The translations under genes and the position numbers were made by a program. The notes below the pieces were generated by a model. The model was not told the origin of the DNA. It saw only the letters and a list, made by a program, of their open reading frames with translations, and ran no database searches. From Maea johnstoni (Eukaryota; Annelida; Polychaeta; Spionida; Magelonidae): a DNA stretch of 64,000 nucleotides. The stretch covers positions 42,153,714 to 42,217,713 of the forward strand of contig OZ012685.1 of the NCBI GenBank assembly GCA_963942565.1. Reading direction: 5' to 3'. Below, in pieces: positions 35,581 to 46,682 of the stretch (positions are counted from its first letter, which is position 1; every line of letters begins with the position of its first letter).

Positions 35581-37195
35581 TGGAGAATAACAGGGCGGGT
35601 ACTTTCCAGTTAATTACAATTTTATAAATCAATATTTGTTGTTTTGTTTTTATTTTTGCATTTCTACCATTTGAAATTCGTCCAAAGTATGCCTTTATTA
35701 GGCAGATATTACATGCACCTGGATGGTAGGGCCTTTTTGTGACTACTGTGAAAGCTTTGACATGTCCAGGGCATCATGTTTGATTGTTAACCCATATTAA
35801 CCACCTGCATTAACCAATGATTAAGATAAGTGGTTTCGCCTCGTTTTTCTAGGGTTGTCCTGCCACTGAAGAATCAGTAATATTAATATTTTATATTTTC
35901 CTTTGAATATAACTCCATTCTCTGAGTGCAATTTAACTGCCAGCAGACTCCCCGCAGGGCTTGTGAGTTTAAAACACAACTCGAACTTGGTTTGTTTAAA
36001 ATGTTCTAGAATATTCAGAGAACTGCACATGACATTTGTTCCTTTTACTAAAACATTCAAATCCAGTTATTCACCACAATTAATTAAACCGCCCAACAGT
36101 TCTAATCAGCAACCATAAAGTACATTTGTGGCAATTTTCTAGTGTCTCTTCAGTACAGATATTTCAGAAACAGTTCCCTAAATTCTCCCTTTTCAGTTAT
36201 TTTTTTATTATGAGATTACCCTAAAATTAAGCACCATTAAAACATTCATTGTCTTTACTTTAACAGTTTTACTCAATAACCCTTAATGAATGCAATATAT
36301 TACAGGGAATATAAGATTCACTTGTAATGGTAAAATACAATGATAAGGGTACATTGAACACCTGTGGTCAGATGCAAATTGTTTTAGGTCGATATTGGTT
36401 ATTTTTACACCCATATCAACACCCGGCATATGGTGGTGAATTAAAGCTTAATTTTTCAAGTTATTTTTTGATAGATATACCTCCAAAATCAGGTAGTATA
36501 AATGCAATCTAACAGTTTATCAATAGCAGTTCTAAGCAGTAAAGTAAAAGTTTACTAGTGGTCACTATTTTTTGGGCTAGCGATAACTATTCAACTATTT
36601 CATAGCTGTTGCTATGAACTGTTCAATAATTTGATAGGCTGTTAAGGACAACAGCCTGGCACCAAGGAGTTAGCAAAATATGACGATTAATCCATGGCCC
36701 TTGACCATCCAGAATCAAGAATCTTCACGTGAGGTATAATAATTAAAGATATATCCCAGAAATCTCACCTTTTCAATCATTTTTGATAATATTACCCTGG
36801 AATAAGACACTGTTAACATTTCATACTGTTTATCAATAGCAGTTCCAATCAGTAACCTTCAAAATTATATGTTCCTCCACTACTTACAACTGGCTAGTCA
36901 CGAATTAGCCACAATTGGCATAAATGTGACGAAAAACGAAATTCAAATTCAAATTCAAAAGTATATGTGTGAGGTTTGCTGTTTCGACCCTAGAGGTATA
37001 AACATTTTAGTCATGGATTGTTTGGAGACACATCCCAAGGTTTGATGCATAACCACGGAAGACTCTGTCACGAGCCTTTTAATATTAGTGTGCAGTACTT
37101 GTAATGCGCTCTTAGTATTTGATCGTAGTTTTTTGGTAGTTTTTTTCTCGGTAGACGAGAGCAAATATTTGTGTCGAAATATCATGGATGGAACA
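35581..37195. other. Gene-free stretch with a SINE tail fragment
   Basis: At 36,883-36,960 lies a copy of the 3' part of the SINE seen at 474-707 (ggctagtcacgaattagcc, gtgacgaaaaacgaaatt) ending in an (ATTCAA)n-like tail. The rest shows no gene. Confidence 0.5.
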
Positions 37196-37429
37196 ATGGA
37201 ATTTCCTGAAATATATATCCAGCTCCTCGAGTCTGTAGTGATTGATCATGATTGAAATACAAAATTACAACAGAAAAACGTTATGTAGGTGACTATTCTA
37301 TACATATATCGTGAGAAAATTCATAACATGAAGCAAGTAAGCAAAGAACTTGAAGCATTGTGACTAGGAACCGGTTTTTCAAGGTGTTCTTGACCTGAAT
37401 TCATTGACTGACAGAACGAAGTTGTCAGT

Positions 37430-37584
37430 TGTGGGGTGTGTCACTGCCTGGGGCAAGTTCCCTTGCCACCCGGACTACAGAGTTGCAGTTGAGAAACGCA
37501 CATTGAGCTGAGATTACCCTTAGAAGAACGTTCTCTGTTTTGAGCCATCAACTCGCATAATCAACCTCATACTGCTCGTAACAG
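37430..37584 (+). other. Orphan GFA-unit first-exon-like segment
   Basis: Ends GTAACAG|GTAAGT, the strongest donor of the set. It is followed by unit-like intron sequence, a (TA)n tract at 37,795-37,899 and then unrelated sequence; no GFA coding exon follows before the next unit. Confidence 0.5.
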
Positions 37585-37792
37585 GTAAGTGATAGTTTAA
37601 AATGATATGAAGTTAAAAGCCTTTTAAATGTTTGAATACACATGTTTATTTTTGCGTATTTTCCCCACTTATCTAAACAGGTACGTAACAACCAGTTAAA
37701 ATCAGTACGATATTGAAATTACTTCAAAGTTTGAATTCAAATGTAACTTTTTTGTTTTAGTTTTTCTTGTGCGTGTGTTTGTGTGTGTGAAT

Positions 37793-37901
<109 letters not shown>

Positions 37902-38467
37902 ACAGGTGATTGAATAGAGGAGTTTGGACGTACTGCATCGAAAGTGGCCTGAATTTCTCTAATATTTGCACGAAAGCTGACAGCGTATTTGCTCACTGCG
38001 CAAAACCTTTGATATCTGTATAGTTGTTTGGATGAATTTCTGACAATCAGATTCTATCTCACAGTTGCAGTTGGCAACAAATGTATGGAACGCCAATGCA
38101 GGATATATATGACCGAAGCTTTATATATGTGGGACAAATCAAATTCTACCACTATGGGGCTGAAATACCAATTGAATTAATTCCATTCCCAATGGCCATT
38201 CTCAACGGTCATTTGGAATCATTTCATGACCATATTTGGTAAAGATTGTCATATATGGAACACTGCACTACTTTCGTTGCTTAGCAGTGTGTGACGTGTG
38301 TATGTGATCTAGATAGAATATAGGTCGCACATGCTGGGATTGACCAATCAGTGTGAGTGTTTTTCGGTAGCAACGCTCACTTCCGGTTCATCATCACGGT
38401 GAATTCAGCACTCTCCTTGTATACTTTAAAAGTTTATTTACTGTTTATTTATCTTATGGGACATGGC

Positions 38468-38630
38468 AGAAATTGGTTCTTCAACTTGTGTGCTAGAGGA
38501 TGATATTTCTTACACTCGGGGATCGAACTTTCATCTTGGAACTCGCCAGAGGCTTGTTCCAAAATGAAAATTCGATCCCTCGTGTAAGAAATATCATTCT
38601 CCAGCACACGCGTTGAAGAACCTCTATTTC
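38468..38630. repeat. Fold-back hairpin element
   Basis: Arms 38,468-38,544 and 38,551-38,630 are inverted copies of nearly 80 bp with few mismatches (core tgatatttcttacac). The loop is only a few bases. Transcripts would form a long hairpin. Confidence 0.85.
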
Positions 38631-38639
38631 ATATGTCAG

Positions 38640-39160
38640 CATTTTCGAAAATACATGGTTGAAACTAAATATACATGTCAAAAGTTCAGTGCACATGTCA
38701 GCGTATGTCAAAAAACATGGCAGAAATGCAATAAACATGACAGCGTTTATCAAAATAGGACTGCATTTTAAGCACGTTTTTTACCAGTCTTGCAATATAT
38801 ATTTTTTGTTTTATATAGTCTTGAAATGTTTTTTTACATTTGCTGTCTCGCAATGCAATGTTTTTCGTCAGTCGAAGTATTTCATTTTTGTAGTTCTGAG
38901 TTGTTTTCCAGTAGAAGTAAAATATAAACAAGGTAAGTGAAAACTATGATGCGTACAGACTCTCCCAAAGTCTTGGCTGATGATCGATTACCGTCACATC
39001 TTTAACATACGTAAGGGATTGAAAATGACGGAAGTTCCCACTTCAGACTTCTTCCAAAAATGATATAACACTTAATAACCAGTGTTATAAGCTGGCTTGT
39101 GGCAAATTAACAAGTCAAACACGGTACCTACCTGTCTGGCCGTGTTAAGAAGTAGGAAAT
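38640..39160. repeat. Inverted R1 repeat plus arm fragment
   Basis: Matches 28,850-29,120 and, inverted, 2,750-3,500 (caaaaaacatggcagaaatg, gactctcccaaag, gatgatcgatta). It ends in a piece similar to the start of the long inverted arm (acttcagacttcttcc). Confidence 0.6.
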
Positions 39161-40009
39161 TGCGCTGCGGTGAATGCACCGCAGCAGAGAACAATTTTCA
39201 ACACAGCTTGGGGACCGTGTCTTGAGGAAGGCCGCAGAGACTAGTCAGTGAAATGAAAGTTGGCCTGGATAGAGACACAAACCAGGTATAGACTGATATT
39301 GCAAGACTGGTAGAAAACATGTCAAAAAAAGAAATGTAGAAAATTTGGACTGTAAATTAAATAATTCAACAAAACAAATATATGCATTGCAAGACAAACA
39401 TATATTGCAAGACGAAAAACGAAGTCAAAAAAGGAAAGTTCAGAACTACAAAAAAGATATGTCAAAAGGATACATACATATTTTCATATACACCATTTAT
39501 GACAAAAGCTCGCGACATGCCATTAATTAAAACCATGAAACACTGCATACATTAAGTAAAGATATGACAGAGAGCCATTACATGAACAATCACACGTTAA
39601 AAACTTTCTTGACAGCTTATGATGTAACTGCTGAAAGATTATCTGATATTACTATAAAGTAGCCTTATGTAATCAACTTAATCAGCCTTCAAACGTTATA
39701 GAGAAATCAACACAAAATATCATTAACATCCGTTGAAATAGATTTTACATGCAAACTAATCCTACAAACATAAATAATGATAGGAAAATATGACAAAATG
39801 ATTAGAAAATAACAAAAATTCACGAAAGCTCGGCTAACATTTTTAAAATAAACAGCATATCCACAAAAGCAACAATATACATTGTACTTTCAATTTCAAA
39901 CAGAGATTATTACACAACTACAAGATCTACATAATCAAGCAGTTCATATCCACAACAGCCGGAGACAGCAATACATCCATACTTGGCCACTTGCTGTCAA
40001 TAAGTGTTG
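39161..40009. other. Gene-free stretch
   Basis: About 39,290-39,460 repeats pieces of the R1 flank (gcaagactggtagaaaa, gtcaaaaaaagaaa). The rest is unassigned AT-rich sequence. Confidence 0.45.
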
Positions 40010-40500
40010 ACCGGCTTTTGTTAGTTAAATTACTACCCAGATCGTGTGCTGTCATGTATTATCTTTCAGGAAGCTCAAATTTCACACCCAGTGGTCCTAG
40101 CCTAGTGTGTTTAGCAGACATGCACTGTATTCAAAAATCATATTATCATATGTCACTTGAGGTAAAACATTGTAAAATACAACGTGTGGTGAGCTCAAGC
40201 AGCTAAATTAAGGAATATATATATATATATAGTTGAGACACCAAGACAACATAAATTGGATAACAATTGTTAGAAAGATGACAAGAGTGATAAACTAGGA
40301 GATGGGTTATTTTGAATATACTACAATCATAACAGCCTCAAATGTCAATTTGACATTTTATCGTTCAGGCCCACTTTGGTGGCTTCCCTTAATAAAATTT
40401 AGTATTCATTCCTATTCTTATTTGATTTATTTAACAGGCAATTGCTTCAGCAGGTTTCAAATGGAATCTAAGTGGATTTCTGATCGGCAAATCAGCTGCG
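40010..40500 (+). other. Spacer and upstream block of a GFA unit
   Basis: 40,010-40,205 matches 12,710-12,890. 40,235-40,500 matches 18,385-18,650, lacking the hairpin insertion found there. Together they give the order spacer, upstream block, first exon, intron, GFA coding exon, 3' flank for one unit. Confidence 0.55.
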
Positions 40501-40994
40501 TGACATACATTCATGTAAACATGCATATGCCTATCGTCACAGGATTACTTGATCAATCTTTCACTGTACTAGTATATCATTGGTAGAAAAATGGAAATTC
40601 CTGGAAATATATCCAACCCCTCAAGTCTGTAGTGCTTGATCATGTTTGAAGTACAATTTTTTTTGATCATGTGACTGCGCTATGAAAACAGTCGTAATAT
40701 AACGCTGCCAGAAGGAAAATGTCACATTGACCCATTTGAAGTTGTCAAGCTTTGGTAAGGGCAATAACCCCTCATTTGTCAAATGTTAACACCTTCATTT
40801 ATGTATCTTACTATTGGTAGGACGTGTGTGCAAATATTTTGATAACAAAGCAAACTTTTTTTTAATCACGAACAGTTGTTGTTTCTGTTTGATTTAATAA
40901 TCCATCTCCAAAATATTTTTCAAATTATGCTCAATTTGGTTAGTTTTGTTAAAGTTGTCAGACCGTGTGTATGCTTCAGATGTGAAAGCGTTAA

Positions 40995-41144
40995 AAGAAG
41001 TTGGCTGTGTCACTGTCTAGAGCAAATTCCAATGCCACTTCAGTTAAGAAACACATATTGAGCTGAAACCCACTTTAGAAGAACGTTCTCTGTTTTGAGC
41101 CATCAACTCGCATAACCAACGCCACCTAACACTGCTCCTAACAG
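40995..41144 (+). other. Conserved first exon (noncoding) of the GFA unit, inferred
   Basis: Ends CTAACAG|GTACGT. The coding exon of the intact gene at 42,254 begins after an acceptor CTCTCTTTCAG ending at 42,236, giving an intron of about 1.1 kb. Conservation of the donor in most of the six copies supports a real exon; transcription is not demonstrated. Confidence 0.55.
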
Positions 41145-42253
41145 GTACGTAACAGTTTAAAATGATAGATATTGAATTCTTTCTAAAAGTTTGAAATCAT
41201 ATTTTCATCTATTTTGCATATTTTTCACAAACAGGTACGTAACAACCAGTTAAAATCTATACTTTATTAAAATTACTTTTGAACAGTTTGAAGTCGCTCC
41301 ATCGAAACTGACCCGAATTTCTGTAATATTTACTAACTGAGCAAAACTTCTGATATTTTAAATTTGTTTGGGTGAATTTCTGACAACAAAATCCTATCGC
41401 ACAGTTGTATTCGGCAAATGCATTTGAGGTTACTAGTATCTCGTTTCGTCATTCCTTTTAATATTCATAAACTCTCGTATCTCAACATTACTGTTGTTCG
41501 TGTATTCACCTAACCTATTTAGACACCAGTAGGAGCATACATTTCTACATAGTTTGTTACAAATGCTAACAACTTGATATCAAAGCATATTTTTGAGAAA
41601 CATCTGACAAATATCTTACATATTTCCAAACATTTCCAAATATTTCTCTTTTTGATGAGTTATATTTCTAGGTTTCAGACTATATGTGTGCATTCCAGAT
41701 CCGAAAAAGTAAATACTACTCTCTTGTTGTGTCCTTGGTCCTTGTTGTGATTTTTTACTAATGTTATAACGCTTGTGAACGTAACAGTATAACTTAAACA
41801 TTGAGATGATCGAATAACTATGGTTATTAGAGTAAGCCTTAGTCTTATTCGTAAATACGCTTATGTTCGTAAATGTTACTACACTAGGGTTGGTGATCCA
41901 TAAGGTAATTTTGTAGGTACTATATGTAGGTACTTCATTGACTGTACATTGTAGTTCGAAAACAATACACACATTACATCCATCACTATTCACAAACCTC
42001 CCACACAGTATTCTGAGCATCAATTGTAAATAGTTGATTTTCCTTGCATGGAGTCATGAAAGTCTTTTTGGTTCAGTTATTAATCTAAACACAGCACTGG
42101 CAGGAATTTGGATGGAACCTCAAAATGGGTGATGTATTTAAGTGCGATAAATATCAAAATGTTTCGATAAAACGAACAGATATCATGATAGGTGCAGTTC
42201 TCCAAAAAATTCTAAAACAAAAGTTCTCTCTTTCAGGATTGGTCATCAGGAGG

Positions 42254-42685
42254 ATGAGTTCTGAGGAGAAGCATACTGGTAGTTGCATCTGTGGGGGTTT
42301 CAAGTATGAAATCACGGGCAAGGTGGAGATCCTCGTGAATTGCCACTGCAACAACTGCCAGAAGGCGACTGGTGCCAATGTTTACTCAATCTTCATGGTC
42401 CCAATGACACGTGTGAAGTTCACAGAAAGAAGCACGATCAAGCTCTATGAGAGCTCTGCAACTTGCCGACGCTTTTTCTGCGGCAGGTGTGGTTGCTCGG
42501 CGTGGAGCGTGAACGCCTGTGACCCGACGACGTATTACTTATGTGCTGGCAGTTTTGATGGCGATCCTGGAATTAAGACGACTGGGGAAATATTTGTCAA
42601 CTACAAGAAACCATGGCAGCAGCTTGACCCCAATGCGCCCAATTCTGGAGAAGGTGAAATCTGGGAGACTGTGATTCCAAAATAA
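42254..42685 (+). CDS. GFA-family protein (CENP-V/GFA fold), intact
   Basis: A 143-residue GFA protein with all zinc-ligand cysteines: C11 and C13, C30, C32 and C35, C76 and C79 (FCGRCGC). The frame is open upstream to 42,125, but the Met at 42,254 is preferred. It aligns with the start of the other copies and follows the acceptor (ends 42,236); upstream residues would be intronic. It differs from the 30,866 copy at scattered positions (VYSIFMVPMT, WSVNACDPTTYYLCAG) and ends VIPK instead of VVLK. A predicted role in zinc-dependent thiol-adduct chemistry is a family inference only. Confidence 0.9.
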   Translation: MSSEEKHTGSCICGGFKYEITGKVEILVNCHCNNCQKATGANVYSIFMVPMTRVKFTERSTIKLYESSATCRRFFCGRCGCSAWSVNACDPTTYYLCAGSFDGDPGIKTTGEIFVNYKKPWQQLDPNAPNSGEGEIWETVIPK

Positions 42686-42861
42686 GGCACTTTTTACGAC
42701 GTGAGTCATAGTCAAAAAGTATACACACATACATACATACATATATACTGGACAGTTAGAAGGTTCAGTGATTGTGGAGACATATGTGACGCCTAGAACT
42801 GAAAACTAAAATATACAAAGAAAGTTGCCGTTGTCCTAGTATTTAGTGCCATGCATGGATC

Positions 42862-43344
42862 CCGCGGGGGGCACTTTGGTATTTAGGGGGGTGCATACGT
42901 TCGTTATCAAAATTTAAAAATACCCCTAAAGCACTGATTTCTGGCCAAAAAAGCACCCTTATTTTAATAAAACGCTGATTTTTTCCTCTAAATAAACACC
43001 CCTTCTTTTATCAAAACACTGACATTGGATGAACGGGAACACGTATTTTAACTTAAGATTTTATAATCCTCTGCGTGTTTAGCGGGAGTAAGTGGCGGCA
43101 GCAAACTCGTAAGCCCTGAGTCACTTCGGGAGTCACTCGGCGTCAGTTCCGCGTATATTTCGTGGATTGTAAGGGGATTTTGACCCCCATACTTCGTACC
43201 TGGTTAAAAAAAAAGTACCCTTCTTTTACAAAATCGCGGACATGCGGAGGTCTTAAAAAAAGACCCCTTCTTCCGCGAAATACGTAACGAAGGTGCGGCC
43301 CCCCTCTGTAGCTGAGTGCCCCCCCCCCCCCCCCCCCCCCCGGG
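42862..43344. mobile_element. Short DNA element with 9-bp target duplication and poly-C end
   Basis: Both sides carry GCATGGATC (42,853-42,861 and 43,345-43,353), interrupting a 3' flank that is continuous in the sister units. The ends are imperfect inverted repeats (CCGCGGGGGGCACT versus the complement of AGTGCCCC...CCGGGG), the right one containing a C run of over 20 bases. No coding content. An 8-9 bp duplication fits several DNA transposon superfamilies (hAT, Mutator, Merlin); I cannot choose. Confidence 0.7.
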
Positions 43345-43630
43345 GCATGGATCGGGTATAGAATATTGTGTGGGTATTCATTTCCTTCATGAAAGGGTAG
43401 TAAGATATCTTGTTCGCACATCCTTTGATTAATAGAACATCGACATTCGTGGAACATCTAAACCCCAACTAAGTCCATCCCTGCTGCCATCATGACGTAA
43501 TTTGGACTTCAGTAATGAGCTTTATTTTGCAATTGATAACTACAGTTTTATAGACTTGTGTCACTATATAAACATTTCAAGTATCCTTCCATCAAACTAG
43601 ATAATCACAGTATAGGGACTAACATCCGCC

Positions 43631-43752
43631 GCTGAGCATTGGTGCAGATTTATAGCCGAGACGTAGGTGTTTGTTGCAAAAACTGAGGCCGCCAAGGTCG
43701 ACGCTTTGCAACAGACACCCTCGGCGAGGCTATAAATCTGCACCAATGCTGG
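43631..43752. repeat. Fold-back hairpin element
   Basis: Arms 43,631-43,680 and 43,704-43,752 are inverted copies (cattggtgcagatttatag is the perfect core). A deleted relative lies at 5,790-5,910. It interrupts the GFA-unit 3' flank, which breaks off near 43,612. Confidence 0.85.
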
Positions 43753-43759
43753 CAGGTCA

Positions 43760-44630
43760 TAATTAAATGGCTATTATAGTGGGTTTGAGTGATAAGAAAT
43801 AATCTTTCATCTCTGTGAAAATGACACAAAAATCATGTTTTCTAATGGTTGCTTAGCCGGGATTTGGTTCAGCACCTCTCATAAATTACATTTTAAATAT
43901 TTTTTGTGATTGTACAACAGATGTACATGTATTTTTTTTTATAAAAGCTACATGTATGCATTTGTATATCATCAGAGAATGAAGAAGCAGTCATTAAAGC
44001 AGGTTGCAATTTTGAAGGTTCCATTATATATTCATAACTAATAGATTGACATCGCATTTAACAAACATTTGTGGAAATGGTAAAGTGCAATATGTGTTAG
44101 ACATGGTATTATCAGCAGGAGGTTGGTACAACCACCAACGCACATTTAAAGAGTTGTTTCCGAGTATATGTTTAATTAACACTAATTACCTGTCCTCCAT
44201 GATTCTTTTCAATAAGTATAAATTAGTTAAAATGTATGTTTATGTCAATGACAGATCACACTGCTACTATCATTTCTTGTTTGCGTATTGCTCCAGTGAT
44301 TCTTTCATGTCCAGGGTATTGTCATCTCTCCAAATCGCGCTTTGGATGAATTGGTTCAATGAGGTTGGGCAAAGCGAACTAATACAACCATTAAATGTAC
44401 ATAATTTATTTCCTTCATAAATAAGACTTATATGACAACAAAGGCCTCTCCTATGTACAGTGTTTATATACATATATAAATTCTTCAAAATGTGATCAAC
44501 ATACATTCATTCTTTAAAACGTTACAAGACAATCCCAAACTGATACCAATCTACTGACAATATGATGCCAGAAACATTCCACAAGCCACTAAAATTCCAA
44601 AGCAATCTCAAATATTAAAATCTAATTTTT
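43760..44630. other. Gene-free stretch
   Basis: Open frames on both strands around 44,046-44,506 have no recognisable domain. No RNA or element recognised. Confidence 0.45.
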
Positions 44631-44951
44631 GATAAACAGCACAGGACAAGAAAACGACGATTGTGATGTTTTCACCTTGCAGACCTTCCAACCTCTGTTC
44701 ATACTGCTGATAGCTTAAAGTCCTCAACCTTTGAGCAAACCATTAAACACATAGAAAAAGGTCTAGGTCTGAGACAGAATCTCATTGCACGAACAGCTAT
44801 CATCAGCTACCAGGGCTATTTACCTACTCATTCCTAGGCTAAACAGTCAAAAGATAAGATGATTATTCAAAAGAAGGATAACATGCTCAGCCTGACTGTT
44901 TTAAGCATGACACAACTTCTATTATCCTTTGTTCTCCAATCAACAATCTAA

Positions 44952-45183
44952 GGCCTAAAAAAAGAAATTGTTTGTTTCCTGTACCAGTCCGAAAAAAAAT
45001 AGGGTAAGTAGGTCGTAAAAGATTTTTTTTTGCATTATTTTTTTGGTCAAAAATGTGTGTTTTATGCATGTTTTACGTTGATTGAGAGTTGGGATGGTGG
45101 AAAAAACTTTAGGGTAGGGATTTTTTTGAATAAAAACTTGTTAGGGTAGGGTTACAGGGAACAAACAACTTTTTTTTTAGGCC
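44952..45183. mobile_element. Harbinger-like MITE
   Basis: Flanked by TAA (44,949-44,951 and 45,184-45,186) with inverted ends GGCCTAAAAAAAG / CTTTTTTTTTAGGCC extending through tgtttgtt...aacaaaca. A 3-bp TWA duplication with GG(C)C-type ends is characteristic of PIF/Harbinger elements. 232 bp, noncoding. Confidence 0.7.
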
Positions 45184-45830
45184 TAACTTCTATGTTTGAT
45201 GCATTAGAAAAAACTAATGTGCATGCCACAAGTGTGCGGTCAATTACCGGTTGAATTCTGTTTCGTTTAGCAGAATATAAAAGGTTAACTGTTTTCTAAA
45301 ACAAAAGTTGATAGTGAATGCATTTGTTGGATCGGGGCTGTCCCAGACATTCTCGATATCAACTCAATATTTGGTCAAAAACCAGAGTCAGTGTGGATAT
45401 TGTAAGTGAGAAACATTCAGCCTCCTATTGGCAGGTAAGGAAACTACAATTACCCTACGGAAGCGAATGAGTACGTTCGACCTGATTGTCTACCGACATG
45501 CACTTGGCCTATGACATAATAGGGAATCTAATGGCCAAGAGGGATGGTAATCAATAAACACATCATAGTACAAATTTTGCATGCGCTAGTATATCTATCT
45601 CTGGGATTAATATTGTAAGAATTCAACCTATTCATGCCTGTAGTAGCCACAGCGCCTGACCATTTCAGTAATATCTCCTAAAGCATCAATAAGAAAATAT
45701 GTTATGGAAGTAATATAGTAAAAACTAAATTATCAAGTATACTTCAAATGTTTTGAGGATTCTTGCTTTATTCCCAAGATATCATCCCAAGTACCAGAGA
45801 GCCACATAATGATTTCAGAGGAACTCTATA

Positions 45831-46678
45831 GTCTGTCTGACTTGAGTTAGCTAACCGCCAATCACTACCGCGTGTGTGTACAAACATACTTTTTGTCTCG
45901 ACTCCGCAAAATGTTGATTTTACTCATTAGGACCCATTGTAAAATTTGCCCATTGCCAACAGTACAAACACGCGAGATTGTCATTGTTGGCAATGGGCAG
46001 ATTTCACAATGGGACTTACCGTAATTTCGTGTGTATAAGACGCACCCGTATATAAGACGCACCCCTTGTCCAGGCCTTTAAAATGATGTATAGACCTTGG
46101 CTTTGTGTATAGTGCGCACCCCCTTTTGGGAATTATTGTAGGATATCAACTCCTCATGAATAATGCTAGAAACCCAGTAAAACGCATATTGAGATGAGTG
46201 AAATGTGACATCACCGTGACATCAATGCGTATCACCCTGTGTCGGTACTCACTACCCATTGTCCTAGGCATGTCACATGGATTGTAATCAGTAAATTCCA
46301 GCGGAGAGTGGTTCGGTAATTACAATTCATCAATGACGAGGCAAACATCGATGGGCATTGTCTTGGCCGCCGCATTATAATTGTAATTGGCGATCTCCGA
46401 GTGGCCTGGTAACTCGATGTAAAACACCCTAGATTTCTAGCTTTGTGTATAAGACGTACCCCCTATTTGAGTGTAAAATTTAGTGTAAAAAAGTGTCTTA
46501 TACACGCGAAATTACGGTAATGAGCAAAATCAACATTTTGTGGAGTTGAGACAAAAAGTATGTTTGTACATACACGCGGTAGTGCTCCTTAGAGGTTTGC
46601 CAAGTTTGGAAGCCAAAAACAAACTTTTAGCGGAAAAAAAAGAGGAAAAAGCGGTTAGCCCACTCAAGTCAGACAGAC
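45831..46678. mobile_element. Composite fold-back element with nested MITE
   Basis: Outer ends are inverted GTCTGTCTGACTTGAGT, flanked by TATA on both sides (45,827-45,830 and 46,679-46,682). The homologous site near 32,090 lacks it. The arms run inward through acaaacatactttttgtctc and ttgatttt(a/g)ctcatta to CCGTAATTTCG (46,019) and CGAAATTACGG (ends 46,517). The left arm is split by an 86-bp hairpin. The right arm has about 70 bp of extra sequence. A TA-type duplication would fit a Tc1/mariner-related MITE. No gene inside. Confidence 0.75.
45930..46015. mobile_element. 86-bp hairpin MITE nested in an arm
   Basis: An inverted pair with core gcccattgccaaca is flanked by TTA (45,927-45,929 and 46,016-46,018). 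The opposite arm of the host element reads straight through this point, so the insertion is later. The 3-bp TTA duplication suggests a Harbinger-like mobiliser, on weak evidence. Confidence 0.65.
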
Positions 46679-46682
46679 TATA

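Noticed and set aside
44046-44506. 124-codon plus-strand frame and 78-codon minus-strand frame
   Set aside because: A weak resemblance of part of the minus frame to a retroelement capsid-type segment was too short to support a call; no other evidence.
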